From: RGIG9041 sp045593905
GTDB lineage: Bacteria; Bacillota; Clostridia; Oscillospirales; QAKW01
Length of the DNA: 47,768 nt
Direction of reading: 5' to 3'
Assembly: GCA_045593905.1 (NCBI GenBank)
Contig: JAZNXL010000038.1
Location: 1-47,768, forward strand
The position numbers and the translations under genes were made by a program. The notes under the pieces were generated by a model. It was not told where the DNA came from, did no database searches, and was given only the letters and a program-made list of their open reading frames with translations. This document shows, piece by piece, positions 1-8,814 of the stretch (its first letter is position 1; every line of letters begins with the position of its first letter).

Positions 1-530
1 TAAACTTTGGTCTTGTTTTTCAACAGTTTAACCTGTTTCCGCAGTATACAGTGCTCAAAAACGTTATGCTCGCACCTGAACTTATGCTTTTAAAAGGCGT
101 TAAAAACCACGCCGAAAAGCTAACAATACAAAGCCGTATAAAAGACGAGGCGCTCCAGCTTTTAGACTCGGTTGGGCTTTTAGAAAAAGCGGACTCATAC
201 CCCTGTCAGCTGTCAGGCGGTCAGCAGCAGCGTGTTGCTATTGCAAGAGCAATGGCAATGAAACCGCATATTTTATGCTTTGACGAGCCAACATCAGCGC
301 TCGACCCCGAGCTTACAGGCGAGGTTTTAAAGGCAATTAAATCACTTAAAAACTCTGAACGTACAATGATTGTTGTAACTCATGAGATGGATTTTGCAAA
401 AAACGTTGCCGATAAAATTATATTTATGGCTGACGGCGTAATAGAAGAAATTGGCACACCTGAGCAAATATTCACATGCCCCAAGAGTGAAAAAACCAAA
501 GCATTTTTAAAAAAGCCGGAGATTTATTAA
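1..530 (+). CDS. Polar amino-acid ABC transporter ATP-binding protein (5' end cut off)
   Basis: This is the ATPase subunit of an amino-acid uptake transporter of the GlnQ/HisP type, acting at the inner face of the membrane. The reading frame is open from base 3, so the gene begins outside the window; the GTG at 51 is internal. The visible 175 residues start in the Q-loop (VFQQFNLFPQ), then show the ABC signature LSGGQQQRVAIARAMA, Walker B (ILCFDEPTSALDPE) and the H-loop (VVTHEMDFAKNVADKI). The Walker A motif lies upstream and is missing. QQFNLFP and the short C-terminus ending about 20 residues after GTPEQIF are typical of the amino-acid importer branch. The substrate cannot be told, because the permease and binding protein are not in the window. 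The next gene starts directly after the stop codon, so the two are probably co-transcribed. Confidence 0.93.
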   Translation, partial: NFGLVFQQFNLFPQYTVLKNVMLAPELMLLKGVKNHAEKLTIQSRIKDEALQLLDSVGLLEKADSYPCQLSGGQQQRVAIARAMAMKPHILCFDEPTSALDPELTGEVLKAIKSLKNSERTMIVVTHEMDFAKNVADKIIFMADGVIEEIGTPEQIFTCPKSEKTKAFLKKPEIY

Positions 531-1757
531 TTGAAGATTGATAACAATGCAAAAAAATTAATAAAACTGTTTAACGACAGCCACCACCACGCCTATGTGG
601 TAGGTGGCTGTGTTCGTAATGCTCTAATGGGTATAGAGGTTAACGATACCGATATTGCGGTATCCTGCCCACCTGACATCACAACTCAAATTTTAAAAGA
701 TGCAGGTATTAAATGCGTTGAGACAGGCATTAAACACGGCACGGTTACCGCGGTTATTGACAGACTTGGTTACGAAATTACAACATTTAGAACCGAAAAC
801 GGCTATGCCGATAACCGCCACCCTGACAGCGTTAATTTTGTAAGTGATATAAATGCCGACCTTTCGCGCCGTGACTTTACAATAAACGCAATGGCGTATA
901 ACGAAAAAGAGGGAATTATCGACCTTTTCGGCGGTATGCAGGATATAAACAACAAGGTTATTAAAACAGTAGGTGACCCCGATAAGCGTTTTTGCGAAGA
1001 CGCACTACGAATAATTCGCGCACTCAGGTTTTCGTCAACACTTGGTTTTAGTATTGAAGAAAATACAAAACAAAGCATTTTAAACAACCAAAACCTTATA
1101 AAAAATGTTGCAAAAGAGCGAATTACTGCCGAGTTTTCAAAACTATTACTTGGTCAAAACTTAAATTATGTGCTGAAAAACTTTTTTGAGTTATTTAATA
1201 CTGTTTTTGGTAAAAACTATAAAAAACAGGCATATATTACCGCCTGTAAATATATTAATAAATTACCGTGTGACTTTGCTTTGCGTCTTGCTTTTTTGTA
1301 TCTTTGTCTTAGCGACTGTATTGATGAGCAAAAGTCAAAAATAAACGCACCAGATTTAACCGATTTGAACCGCTTTTTGAACGCTTTTGTACTGTCAAAT
1401 GCGCAAAAAAATGCCGCCTACTCGGCGGTTGCTAATTCTTTAATTGAGGTATGCGATATTCCGTCTACGCAAAAAGCAATGTACGGCTTTGGTGCTGAGT
1501 CGGTAAAAAATTCGCTGTATATTCAAGATGCAGTTTTTGGCACAAACAAAAAAGCCGAGCTTTTTGACCACGTAATACTTTCAAGGCTTCCGTTTTCAAT
1601 TTCGCATCTTGATATTAACGGCAACGATTTAATTCAGCTCGGGTACGAGGGCAGAACAATTCAATCTACCTTAATAAAGCTTCTTTATGCCGTGTTTGAC
1701 GGCAAAGTCCAAAACATTCGAAAAGAGCTTTTAAACTATATAAAAAACCGCGATTAA
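531..1757 (+). CDS. cca: CCA tRNA nucleotidyltransferase
   Basis: This enzyme adds or repairs the 3'-terminal CCA of tRNAs, using CTP and ATP without a template. The class II nucleotidyltransferase head is clear: YVVGGCVRN (residues 22-30), the metal-binding pair D39-T-D41, and the motif RRDFTINAMAYN (113-124). The RNA-binding neck follows (DPDKRFCEDALRIIRALRFS). The length of 408 residues fits the family, and the C-terminal part is poorly conserved, as usual. The start is a TTG placed directly after the TAA of the transporter gene, with a GGAG at 518-521 at good spacing; no better start precedes the GG motif. A poly(A) polymerase is the main alternative, but a single such gene in Firmicutes is normally cca. 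The stop codon sits in the loop of a terminator hairpin. Confidence 0.93.
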   Translation: MKIDNNAKKLIKLFNDSHHHAYVVGGCVRNALMGIEVNDTDIAVSCPPDITTQILKDAGIKCVETGIKHGTVTAVIDRLGYEITTFRTENGYADNRHPDSVNFVSDINADLSRRDFTINAMAYNEKEGIIDLFGGMQDINNKVIKTVGDPDKRFCEDALRIIRALRFSSTLGFSIEENTKQSILNNQNLIKNVAKERITAEFSKLLLGQNLNYVLKNFFELFNTVFGKNYKKQAYITACKYINKLPCDFALRLAFLYLCLSDCIDEQKSKINAPDLTDLNRFLNAFVLSNAQKNAAYSAVANSLIEVCDIPSTQKAMYGFGAESVKNSLYIQDAVFGTNKKAELFDHVILSRLPFSISHLDINGNDLIQLGYEGRTIQSTLIKLLYAVFDGKVQNIRKELLNYIKNRD

Positions 1758-1772
1758 ATCGCGGCTTTTTTA
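1748..1772 (+). terminator. Intrinsic terminator of the transporter-cca operon
   Basis: A 7-bp perfect stem (CCGCGAT/ATCGCGG) with loop TAA is followed by a run of T. The loop is the stop codon of cca, so the 5' arm is coding sequence. The convergent lipid kinase gene ends immediately after it. Confidence 0.88.
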
Positions 1773-2648
1773 TTAGCAATAAATTTTTACTGCTTGTTTT
1801 TTCATTTTAAGCTTAAGCGGGAAGGCGGGACCCTCTTCGCCGTCGACAGTTGTTGAGATTTTTTTGTCGCAGTCAATAACGCACTCGTGTGTTCGAATTT
1901 TTACAACGTTTTTGTCTTTATATTCGCCACCCGAAACAAACTTTAAAAGTGAATCGGTAATTTCAATTGGGCTGGTGTTTTTGAATATTAAAATATCCAT
2001 TAAACCGTCTTCCATTTGCGCGTCTTTTATAACATTTGTAAAGCCCGACATATCACTGCCGTTAAGCACTAAAAAGATAAGTGCCTGTTCAGTATAAACC
2101 TGTTCTTTGGTGGTTACTGTAAGGTTAAACGGCTTTATGTTTGTAAGCTCGCCGAGACCGTTAATGTAGTAAGCGAGCGGACCGAACATTTTTTTAAGAT
2201 TTTGGTCGGTAGAAAACGATACGTTAACAAGCACACCGCCTGCAACCTCATTTATAAAAATACCGTCATTGATTATACCGATATCGGTTTTTAAAACGTT
2301 ACCCTGTGCAATAAGTCTTGCGCAGCGCAAAATATCTGTAGGCATTCCGAGTGAACGCGAAAAGTCGTTGCATGTGCCCGTGGGCAAAACACCAACAGGA
2401 ATATCGAGCTTGTTTTTTATAACCATATTAACAATGGTGTTAACGCTGCCGTCGCCGCCTGCAACAACAACACCGTCAAAACCGCCTGTAACAATTAATT
2501 CTTCGAGTGGCACATTGTTTTGGTCAAAAAGCCTGTAAAGTGTTAAAGCTTTATTTTGCTTTGCAAAAATTTCTATAATTTTATCAATATGTGTTGTGAT
2601 TGTTCGTTTTCCTGATGCAGGGTTGTAAACAAAAAGTAATTTTTCCAA
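1773..2648 (-). CDS. Diacylglycerol kinase family lipid kinase (YegS/DgkB-like)
   Basis: This is a soluble or peripheral lipid kinase of the DAGK catalytic family, which phosphorylates diacylglycerol or a related lipid with ATP. Visible motifs are the N-terminal strand FVYNPASGK (residues 6-14), the glycine-rich nucleotide site VVVAGGDGSVN (60-70) and GVLPTGTCNDFSRSLG (86-101). The length of 291 residues is normal. The start is a TTG with GAGGTG about 8 bases upstream, and this ribosome site lies inside the last codons of the GH13 gene. The 3-base gap between the two genes suggests they share a transcript. The true substrate cannot be told from sequence: diacylglycerol recycling from lipoteichoic acid synthesis (DgkB) is the Firmicute precedent, but other YegS-like proteins differ. 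The family is secure, the exact role is not. Confidence 0.88.
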   Translation of the reverse strand: MEKLLFVYNPASGKRTITTHIDKIIEIFAKQNKALTLYRLFDQNNVPLEELIVTGGFDGVVVAGGDGSVNTIVNMVIKNKLDIPVGVLPTGTCNDFSRSLGMPTDILRCARLIAQGNVLKTDIGIINDGIFINEVAGGVLVNVSFSTDQNLKKMFGPLAYYINGLGELTNIKPFNLTVTTKEQVYTEQALIFLVLNGSDMSGFTNVIKDAQMEDGLMDILIFKNTSPIEITDSLLKFVSGGEYKDKNVVKIRTHECVIDCDKKISTTVDGEEGPAFPLKLKMKKQAVKIYC

Positions 2649-2651
2649 ATA

Positions 2652-4448
2652 TTACACCTCTTCAATAATAACTCCGCCCGAGTGAACAAATTCATCAGCG
2701 TTATAGCCAAATACGCGCTTGCCGTCGGCTTTAATGCTGTGGTCGGTGCAGTTTGCAATAATGCGGAGCTTTCCGCGCCTGAAACAAACTATGCCACCCT
2801 TTGCACACTCAAATTCAAGCGGTAAAGAAAAATCATTTTTATAGTTTTGTCTAATTATACCAAGTTGTTTATGCAAAGTCAATAACTGCACATCTTGGTT
2901 ATCCCAGGGGTAAGTACCTCTGCACGACGGGTCGCCAAAGCCCTCGTTTCCCGCTTCGTCACCATAGTAAACGCAGGGGATACCGGGTAACATATATTGC
3001 AGTGCCGCTGCCATCATAAACCTGTGTTTGCCAAGCTCTTTTTGTTCGCTTGTGAGCTTTGCGTCAGCTTGTTTTTCGCGCGGCGGAATATACTCGGCGC
3101 CAAGCCTGTTTATAGCGCGTGCGGTATCGTGTGTTGACAGCATATTCATAAGACAGTCGATTGCAGGCTTTGGATACATATCCAAAATCTCCATAACCGT
3201 TTTGTAAAACTGCTCGGCATTGCCGTTTATGCAAAAATCAATAATTGCGTTTGCAAAAGGATAGTTCATAACACTATCACATTGACGTCCTAATAAAAAT
3301 TTTCGTCTTGCACCGTAGCTTTCTTTTGTTACGGCGTTTTCCCACACCTCGCCAATTATTATGGCGTCGTTGTCGTAACTTTTTACTGCGGTGCGCAGCT
3401 TTTCTAAAAACAGGTCAGGCAGCTCGTCGGCAACATCGAGTCTAAACCCGCTTGCACCAAGGCTTTGCCAATAATTTAAAACCCCGTCTTTGCCTGTTAT
3501 AAACTCAAGATACTGCTCGTTTGTTTCGTTAACGTTAGGCAGTGTTTTAAAGCCCCACCAACAATCGTAGTCGTCGGCACAGCCTTTGAAGTTGTACCAA
3601 CACCTGTAAGGCGAGTCGGGGTTGTTATACGCGCCCGACTCACCGTAGTGCTTATATCGGTTAAAGTAAATACTGTCGTCGCCTGTGTGCGAAAATACTC
3701 CGTCTAAAATTATTTTTATGTTATTATTTTTAGCGCTTTTGCATAAACTTATAAAATCATCGGTTGTCCCAAGATATGGGTCAATTTTTAAATAGTTTGA
3801 TGTACAATAGCGATGGTTTTCGGCGCTTTCAAATATGGGGTTTAAATAAAGGTGAGTAACACCAAGCTCTTTTAAATAACCAAGCTTTTGTTCAATGCCT
3901 TTAAGGTTACCCATAAAAAAGTCGTTGCACTTAAAACCTTTGTAATCGTAGTAACAGTGCGGACGCTCGTTCCAATTATTGTGAATAATACGCTCGTTTA
4001 CCGCACCGCTTGTATCAACACCGTCGGCTTTAAAAAACCTGTCGGGAAAAATCTGATACATAACCGCGCCGTCGTAGCCGTGCCCGGTGTAAAAGTTCTG
4101 GTCATAAACGGTAAGATACCATTCAGGAAGCCAATCACCAAACACAGCTTCATGCCCGTTGTTTGTTCCAATAAACATTATATCGCCGTTTTGCTTTACT
4201 GCCTCAAACCTGTATCGGTACAAACCTATATCTTTGAGCGATATTTCACCTATGAACAGGTCGTAACCGTCGCGGTTTTCGGTCTTTTTAAGCAAAAAAC
4301 GGTGCTCGTTTTCAAAACGTGCAATCAGGTTTACATAATCTATTTTTAAGCTTTCATTAATTTCTACGCAAAACTGTATCGCAGAATTTTGCGGTATTGC
4401 GCCAAAGAGCGATTTGTGTTTTTGTAAATAACTGTCAAACTTTATCAT
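2652..4448 (-). CDS. GH13 alpha-glucanase (neopullulanase / cyclomaltodextrinase-like)
   Basis: This is a glycoside hydrolase of family 13 acting on alpha-1,4 and possibly alpha-1,6 glucosidic bonds. Residues 1 to about 115 form an N-terminal beta-rich domain like that of neopullulanases; the barrel follows from the segment AVMYQIFPDRF. The conserved GH13 regions are present: DGVFSHTGDD (about 247-256), GFRLDVADE with the nucleophile Asp (about 332-340), IIGEVWE with the acid Glu (about 363), and LSTHDTAR (about 434-441). There is no signal peptide, so it should act in the cytoplasm on glycogen or imported maltodextrins. The ATG start has AAGGA upstream. The gene diverges from the glycogen operon, which fits a role in glycogen or dextrin turnover. 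The split between neopullulanase, maltogenic amylase and cyclomaltodextrinase cannot be made by eye. Confidence 0.88.
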   Translation of the reverse strand: MIKFDSYLQKHKSLFGAIPQNSAIQFCVEINESLKIDYVNLIARFENEHRFLLKKTENRDGYDLFIGEISLKDIGLYRYRFEAVKQNGDIMFIGTNNGHEAVFGDWLPEWYLTVYDQNFYTGHGYDGAVMYQIFPDRFFKADGVDTSGAVNERIIHNNWNERPHCYYDYKGFKCNDFFMGNLKGIEQKLGYLKELGVTHLYLNPIFESAENHRYCTSNYLKIDPYLGTTDDFISLCKSAKNNNIKIILDGVFSHTGDDSIYFNRYKHYGESGAYNNPDSPYRCWYNFKGCADDYDCWWGFKTLPNVNETNEQYLEFITGKDGVLNYWQSLGASGFRLDVADELPDLFLEKLRTAVKSYDNDAIIIGEVWENAVTKESYGARRKFLLGRQCDSVMNYPFANAIIDFCINGNAEQFYKTVMEILDMYPKPAIDCLMNMLSTHDTARAINRLGAEYIPPREKQADAKLTSEQKELGKHRFMMAAALQYMLPGIPCVYYGDEAGNEGFGDPSCRGTYPWDNQDVQLLTLHKQLGIIRQNYKNDFSLPLEFECAKGGIVCFRRGKLRIIANCTDHSIKADGKRVFGYNADEFVHSGGVIIEEV

Positions 4449-4473
4449 AGAAATTCCTTATTGAAAAAAGATA

Positions 4474-4502
4474 TTGATAAATTATACCCTACATATTATA
4501 AT
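4474..4502 (+). promoter_or_regulatory. SigA-type promoter of the glycogen operon
   Basis: TTGATA (4474-4479) and TATAAT (4497-4502) are separated by 17 bases. Transcription should begin near 4509, leaving about 43 bases of leader before the glgB start. A second overlapping TATAAT occurs at 4502-4507. Confidence 0.7.
4481..4486 (-). promoter_or_regulatory. Possible -10 box for the GH13 gene
   Basis: On the minus strand this reads TATAAT, about 38 bases before the GH13 start codon. No convincing -35 hexamer stands at the proper distance, so this is only a candidate. It lies between the two boxes of the opposing glgB promoter, so the two promoters would interfere. Confidence 0.35.
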
Positions 4503-4506
4503 ATAA

Positions 4507-4518
4507 TTATACGTATAA
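4507..4518. promoter_or_regulatory. 12-bp palindrome at the glg start site (possible operator)
   Basis: TTATACGTATAA is a perfect palindrome centred about 4 bases downstream of the predicted glgB transcription start. The place suits a repressor site. The region is A+T rich, so chance is possible, and no regulator can be named. Confidence 0.3.
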
Positions 4519-4551
4519 GTAAATGGTAAATTTTATAAAAAGGAGATTGCC

Positions 4552-6438
4552 TTGAGAATTTACGAAGATGCAACAAACGTTGCTTTTTGGAACTGCATAG
4601 ACGATAGCGCGCAAACCTATCTTGGCGCCCATAAGCAAAAGGGCGGTTGGGTTTTTCGCGTTTGGGCACCAAATGCGAACGCAGTAAGTGTTGTGGGCGA
4701 TTTTTGCGGTTGGGACACAAACGCATATCGTATGACACGCGTTGAAAACGGTATTTGGGAGTGCTTTATACCCGGCCTTAAACAGTATGATGCATACAAA
4801 TACGCTATTCATACAAAAAGCGGTAATATAATTTTTAAAGCCGACCCTTATGCAAACCATTTTGAAACAAGACCTGCGACTGCATCAAAACTTTACGATA
4901 TTGGCGGTTTTAAGTGGGGCGACGGTGCGTGGCTTAAAAAACGCGCCTCAGCCGACCGCTTTAACACCCCTATGAATATATACGAAATGCACCTTGGCTC
5001 GTGGATTACAAATGCCGACGGCAGCATATCGTATAAACAGCTTGCCGACAGTCTTTGTGACTATGTAAGCGAAATGGGTTACACTCACGTTGAGCTTATG
5101 CCGGTTACCGAATACCCTTATGATAAATCGTGGGGGTATCAGGTTACAGGTTATTTTGCACCGACATCGCGCTACGGCACACCGCACGATTTTATGTACC
5201 TTGTAAACAAGCTTCATAAAAACGGCATCGGTGTTATACTCGACTGGGTACCCGCCCACTTTCCAAAGGATGAAATGGGACTTTATGAGTTCGACGGCAG
5301 CTGCCTTTATGAGTACTACGACCCGATAAAGCGTGAGCATACCGAGTGGGGTACACGCATATTCGACTACGGCAAACGCGAGGTAGCATCGTTTTTAATC
5401 TCAAGCGCGTGTCATTGGCTGGATGCGTATCATATTGACGGCATACGTGTTGATGCGGTTGCATCAATGCTTTATCTCGACTATGCAAGAGAGGACGGAC
5501 AATGGCAACCCAATATTTACGGCGGCAACGGTAACCTCGAAGCTATTGAGTTTTTAAAACTCTTTAATACGCTTGTTCATAAAGACCGCGCAGGCGTTTT
5601 CACAGTAGCAGAAGAGTCAACCTCGTGGCCGCTTATAACAGCACCTGTTGATGCAGGCGGTCTTGGTTTTGACTTTAAATGGAATATGGGTTGGATGAAC
5701 GATACGCTAAGGTATATGTCGCAACCATACGAAAACCGTTGGGGCATTCAAAACCTTATTAGTTTTTCAACCTCTTATGCGTTTTCTGAAAACTTTATTT
5801 TACCGCTTTCACACGATGAGGTGGTTCACGGAAAATGCTCACTTATTGGCAAAATGCCGGGGTTTTACGACGACAAGTTTGCAAACCTTCGCGCTTATCT
5901 TGGATATATGTTCACTCACCCCGGTAAAAAGCTTACCTTTATGGGCAGTGAGTTTGCACAGTTTATAGAATGGGACGAGTCAAAACAGCTTGATTGGATG
6001 CTGCTTGACTATCCCAATCACAAGCAGTTTAAAGATTACGTAAAAGACTTGAATCACTTTTACAAAACCGAAAAATGCTTGTACGAGCGGGATACCGATT
6101 ATTCCGGCTTTAGTTGGATTTCGGCTGACGACAGTACTAACAATGTATATGCCTACCGCCGACTTGACAGCGAGGGCAGAGAGCTTGTGGTTATACTCAA
6201 TTTCTCGGCATACCATCACCAAACCTATTATCTCGGTGTTTCGCAGCCCGGCAAATACACGCTCGCGTTTTCGAGTGATATGCAAAAGTACGGTGGCTTT
6301 GAGCGCGCATACCAATCGGTGAGCGCTAATAAACAGGCTATGCACGGGCTTGACTATAGCGCAGAGTTTTCGTTACCGCCATTTTCGGTAACAATTTATA
6401 AAAAACGCAAATCTTCCCCAAAAAAACAAAAAAATTAA
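4552..6438 (+). CDS. glgB: 1,4-alpha-glucan branching enzyme
   Basis: This enzyme cuts alpha-1,4 glucan chains and rejoins them by alpha-1,6 bonds, creating the branches of glycogen. A CBM48-type N-terminal domain (about residues 30-115, WVFRVWAPNANAVSVVGDF) precedes the GH13 barrel. Key places are DWVPAHFP (231-238), GIRVDAVASM with nucleophile D301, VAEESTSWP with acid E354, and LSHDEVVHGK. The length of 628 residues is normal for the shorter Gram-positive type. The TTG start is preceded by AAGGAG at about 8 bases. It is the first gene of a five-gene operon whose order matches other clostridial glycogen loci; glgC follows after 16 bases. The C-terminal tail is lysine-rich, with no assigned role. 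Confidence 0.96.
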   Translation: MRIYEDATNVAFWNCIDDSAQTYLGAHKQKGGWVFRVWAPNANAVSVVGDFCGWDTNAYRMTRVENGIWECFIPGLKQYDAYKYAIHTKSGNIIFKADPYANHFETRPATASKLYDIGGFKWGDGAWLKKRASADRFNTPMNIYEMHLGSWITNADGSISYKQLADSLCDYVSEMGYTHVELMPVTEYPYDKSWGYQVTGYFAPTSRYGTPHDFMYLVNKLHKNGIGVILDWVPAHFPKDEMGLYEFDGSCLYEYYDPIKREHTEWGTRIFDYGKREVASFLISSACHWLDAYHIDGIRVDAVASMLYLDYAREDGQWQPNIYGGNGNLEAIEFLKLFNTLVHKDRAGVFTVAEESTSWPLITAPVDAGGLGFDFKWNMGWMNDTLRYMSQPYENRWGIQNLISFSTSYAFSENFILPLSHDEVVHGKCSLIGKMPGFYDDKFANLRAYLGYMFTHPGKKLTFMGSEFAQFIEWDESKQLDWMLLDYPNHKQFKDYVKDLNHFYKTEKCLYERDTDYSGFSWISADDSTNNVYAYRRLDSEGRELVVILNFSAYHHQTYYLGVSQPGKYTLAFSSDMQKYGGFERAYQSVSANKQAMHGLDYSAEFSLPPFSVTIYKKRKSSPKKQKN

Positions 6439-6454
6439 AATTGGAGGGTTATAT

Positions 6455-7675
6455 ATGTACACAAAAAACAAAGAAATTGTTGCAATGCTTCTTGCAGGCG
6501 GACAGGGCACGCGTCTTCACGTGTTGACCCAAGACACCGCAAAACCTGCCATACCTTTTGGCGGTAAATACCGTATTATCGACTTTACCTTGTCAAACTG
6601 TATTAATTCAGGTATTGATACTGTTGGTGTTTTAACACAGTACCAACCGCTTGAGCTCAACGGTTATATCGGTAACGGTATGCCGTGGGACTTAAACAGA
6701 ATTAACGGTGGTGTACATATTCTCCCACCGTACGTTAAAGCAAAATCGGGCGAGTGGTACAAGGGAACGGCAAACGCGGTTTATCAAAATATTCAGTTTA
6801 TCGAAAAATACAACCCCGAATATGTGCTTGTACTCTCAGGCGACCACATTTACAAAATGGACTATTCAAAAATGTTCGAGTTCCATAAAAAGAACAATGC
6901 CGACTGTACAATCGCAGCACTTCCTGTACCCATTGAAGAAGCTTCGCGCTTTGGTATTATGAACACACTCGATGACGGTACAATTTACGAGTTTGAAGAA
7001 AAACCCGCAAAACCCAAATGCAATAACGCATCGATGGGTATTTACATATTCACTTGGTCAAAACTTAAAAAGTACCTTATTGACGACGAAAACGACCCGA
7101 ATAGTAAAAACGACTTTGGCGCTAACATTATACCTACAATGATTAATGCGGGTGAAAAAATGATGGCTTACAAGTTCGAGGGCTATTGGAAGGATGTTGG
7201 TACCATCGATAGCTTCTGGGATGCTAATATGGACCTTTTAAATCCAAGGATCCCGCTTAATCTTGCTGACCCCGATTGGAAGATTTATTCACGCATCGAG
7301 GGTATGATTCCGCAATACATTGGCAAAAACGCCGAGATTATAGAGAGTATGATAACTGAAAACTGCTCTATCGAGGGTAAACTTTGGTACTCGGTACTGT
7401 TTTCTGGCGTAAGCGTAGGCGAAGGCTCAAAGCTCAACTCGTCGGTTGTAATGTCAAACACCAAAATAGGCAAAAACGTTGACATTAAGTACGCAATTAT
7501 TGCCGACGATGTTGTAATTGAAGACGGTGCTGTAATTGGCGCGTCACCCGAATACGTTATCAACCCTGACGACTGGGGCATTGCCGTTATCGGTAAAGGC
7601 GCAGTTGTAAAAGCAGGTCAGGTTGTAAAGCCTAAAGAAATGATTGAGCCGTATAGCGGCAGAGAGGAGAAATAA
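6455..7675 (+). CDS. glgC: Glucose-1-phosphate adenylyltransferase, catalytic subunit
   Basis: GlgC makes ADP-glucose and pyrophosphate from glucose-1-phosphate and ATP, the committed step of bacterial glycogen synthesis. The nucleotidyltransferase loop LLAGGQGTRL (residues 12-21) is intact, followed by KPAIPFGGKYRIIDF. Sugar-phosphate and metal sites are suggested by VLSGDHIYKMDY and FEEKPAKP. The C-terminal third (about 290-400) has hexapeptide repeats of a left-handed beta-helix, for example NAEIIESMITENCSIEG. The ATG has a GGAGG site about 9 bases upstream. The regulatory partner glgD follows 4 bases after the stop, so the two are very likely made together as a heteromer. Confidence 0.97.
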   Translation: MYTKNKEIVAMLLAGGQGTRLHVLTQDTAKPAIPFGGKYRIIDFTLSNCINSGIDTVGVLTQYQPLELNGYIGNGMPWDLNRINGGVHILPPYVKAKSGEWYKGTANAVYQNIQFIEKYNPEYVLVLSGDHIYKMDYSKMFEFHKKNNADCTIAALPVPIEEASRFGIMNTLDDGTIYEFEEKPAKPKCNNASMGIYIFTWSKLKKYLIDDENDPNSKNDFGANIIPTMINAGEKMMAYKFEGYWKDVGTIDSFWDANMDLLNPRIPLNLADPDWKIYSRIEGMIPQYIGKNAEIIESMITENCSIEGKLWYSVLFSGVSVGEGSKLNSSVVMSNTKIGKNVDIKYAIIADDVVIEDGAVIGASPEYVINPDDWGIAVIGKGAVVKAGQVVKPKEMIEPYSGREEK

Positions 7676-7679
7676 GACT

Positions 7680-8798
7680 ATGAACAATAATTTTTCTGCA
7701 CTTATTTTTTCAGACGCATACGATAGTGCGCCTAATGAACTCACCAAAAACCGTACCCGCGCATCAATTCCAATGGCTGGAAGATTCAGAACAATCGACT
7801 TTGTTCTATCATCACTTGTTAACGCTAATATCTCAAACGTTGCTGTTATTACAAAAAGCAACTACGCATCACTCGAGGAGCATCTCTCGGGCGGTATGTA
7901 TTGGGACTTAAACCACCGCAATTCAGGTCTTAAAATTTTATCGCCGTTCTTTAAAACCGAAGGCGGCAGCGAAGTGTTTATGGCTCGCGGAAGACTCGAC
8001 GCTCTTCGTTCGGTGCAACTTCACATTAAAACAATCAAAGAAGAGTACGTTGTTGTTACAAATGCAAACTTAATTGCAAATATCGACTTTGACGACCTGT
8101 TTAAAGCACATCTTTCGAGCGGTGCCGACATAACAGCGGTTTATTCAAAAATCGAGTCAACCTCAAAGAGCAATCTTGTATTTGATGTAGACGCAACCTC
8201 ACGCATTAAACAAATTACTTATGCAACCGAAGGCGGAAAGCAAGATATATCACTCAATGTTTATGTAATGAAGCGTGACTTTTTGCTTGATATTATTAGT
8301 AAAGCAGATACTCACGACTACCATAGCTTTGAAAAATACGCGCTTATTAACCAGACCGAAAACTTTGTTATAAACGGTTACGAGCACAAAAAATATGCAA
8401 GTGTTATCCGCTCGGTAAGTGACTATTTTAAAACCAATATGGAGCTTTTAGACACCAACGTTCGTTCAGAGGTGTTTTTACCCGAACGCCCCATTATTAC
8501 TCGTCCTATGGACTCGGTGCCAACTCTTTACCAATATAACGCAAAAATTGAAAACAGCCTTGTTGCCGACGGTTGTAAAATTGACGGTGTTGTTAAAAAC
8601 TCAATCATTTTCCGTAATGTAACAATCGAAACAGGCGCAGTTGTTGAAAATTCAATTATTATGCAAAATTCGGTTATTTCGAGAGATACTAAACTTAACA
8701 ATGTAATCATTGATAAAGATTCTACCATATCTGAAGGTAAAATACTTACAGGCGATAAAGAATATCCCTACGTTTTAACTAAAGGCACAAACATATAA
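7680..8798 (+). CDS. glgD: GlgD, regulatory subunit of ADP-glucose pyrophosphorylase
   Basis: GlgD is a GlgC homologue that pairs with GlgC in Firmicutes and modulates its activity. The fold is recognisable from IPMAGRFRTIDFVLSSLVNA and from a C-terminal beta-helix (NSIIFRNVTIETGAVVENSI). The catalytic GGxGTR loop is absent: the N-terminus reads FSALIFSDAYDSAPNEL, so this subunit should not be catalytic by itself. I chose the ATG at 7680, which gives 372 residues, because AGAGGAGA lies 9-16 bases upstream; the frame is open further upstream, but that stretch overlaps glgC. glgA follows 16 bases downstream. Confidence 0.94.
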   Translation: MNNNFSALIFSDAYDSAPNELTKNRTRASIPMAGRFRTIDFVLSSLVNANISNVAVITKSNYASLEEHLSGGMYWDLNHRNSGLKILSPFFKTEGGSEVFMARGRLDALRSVQLHIKTIKEEYVVVTNANLIANIDFDDLFKAHLSSGADITAVYSKIESTSKSNLVFDVDATSRIKQITYATEGGKQDISLNVYVMKRDFLLDIISKADTHDYHSFEKYALINQTENFVINGYEHKKYASVIRSVSDYFKTNMELLDTNVRSEVFLPERPIITRPMDSVPTLYQYNAKIENSLVADGCKIDGVVKNSIIFRNVTIETGAVVENSIIMQNSVISRDTKLNNVIIDKDSTISEGKILTGDKEYPYVLTKGTNI

Positions 8799-8814
8799 TC
8801 AGCAGGAGGAAATT

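Noticed and set aside
51..530. Transporter ATPase starting at the GTG at 51
   Set aside because: The frame is open to the window edge and the upstream residues are the conserved Q-loop, so the GTG is internal.
3888..4349. Open frame opposite the GH13 gene
   Set aside because: Shadow of a certain gene; no motif and no ribosome site.
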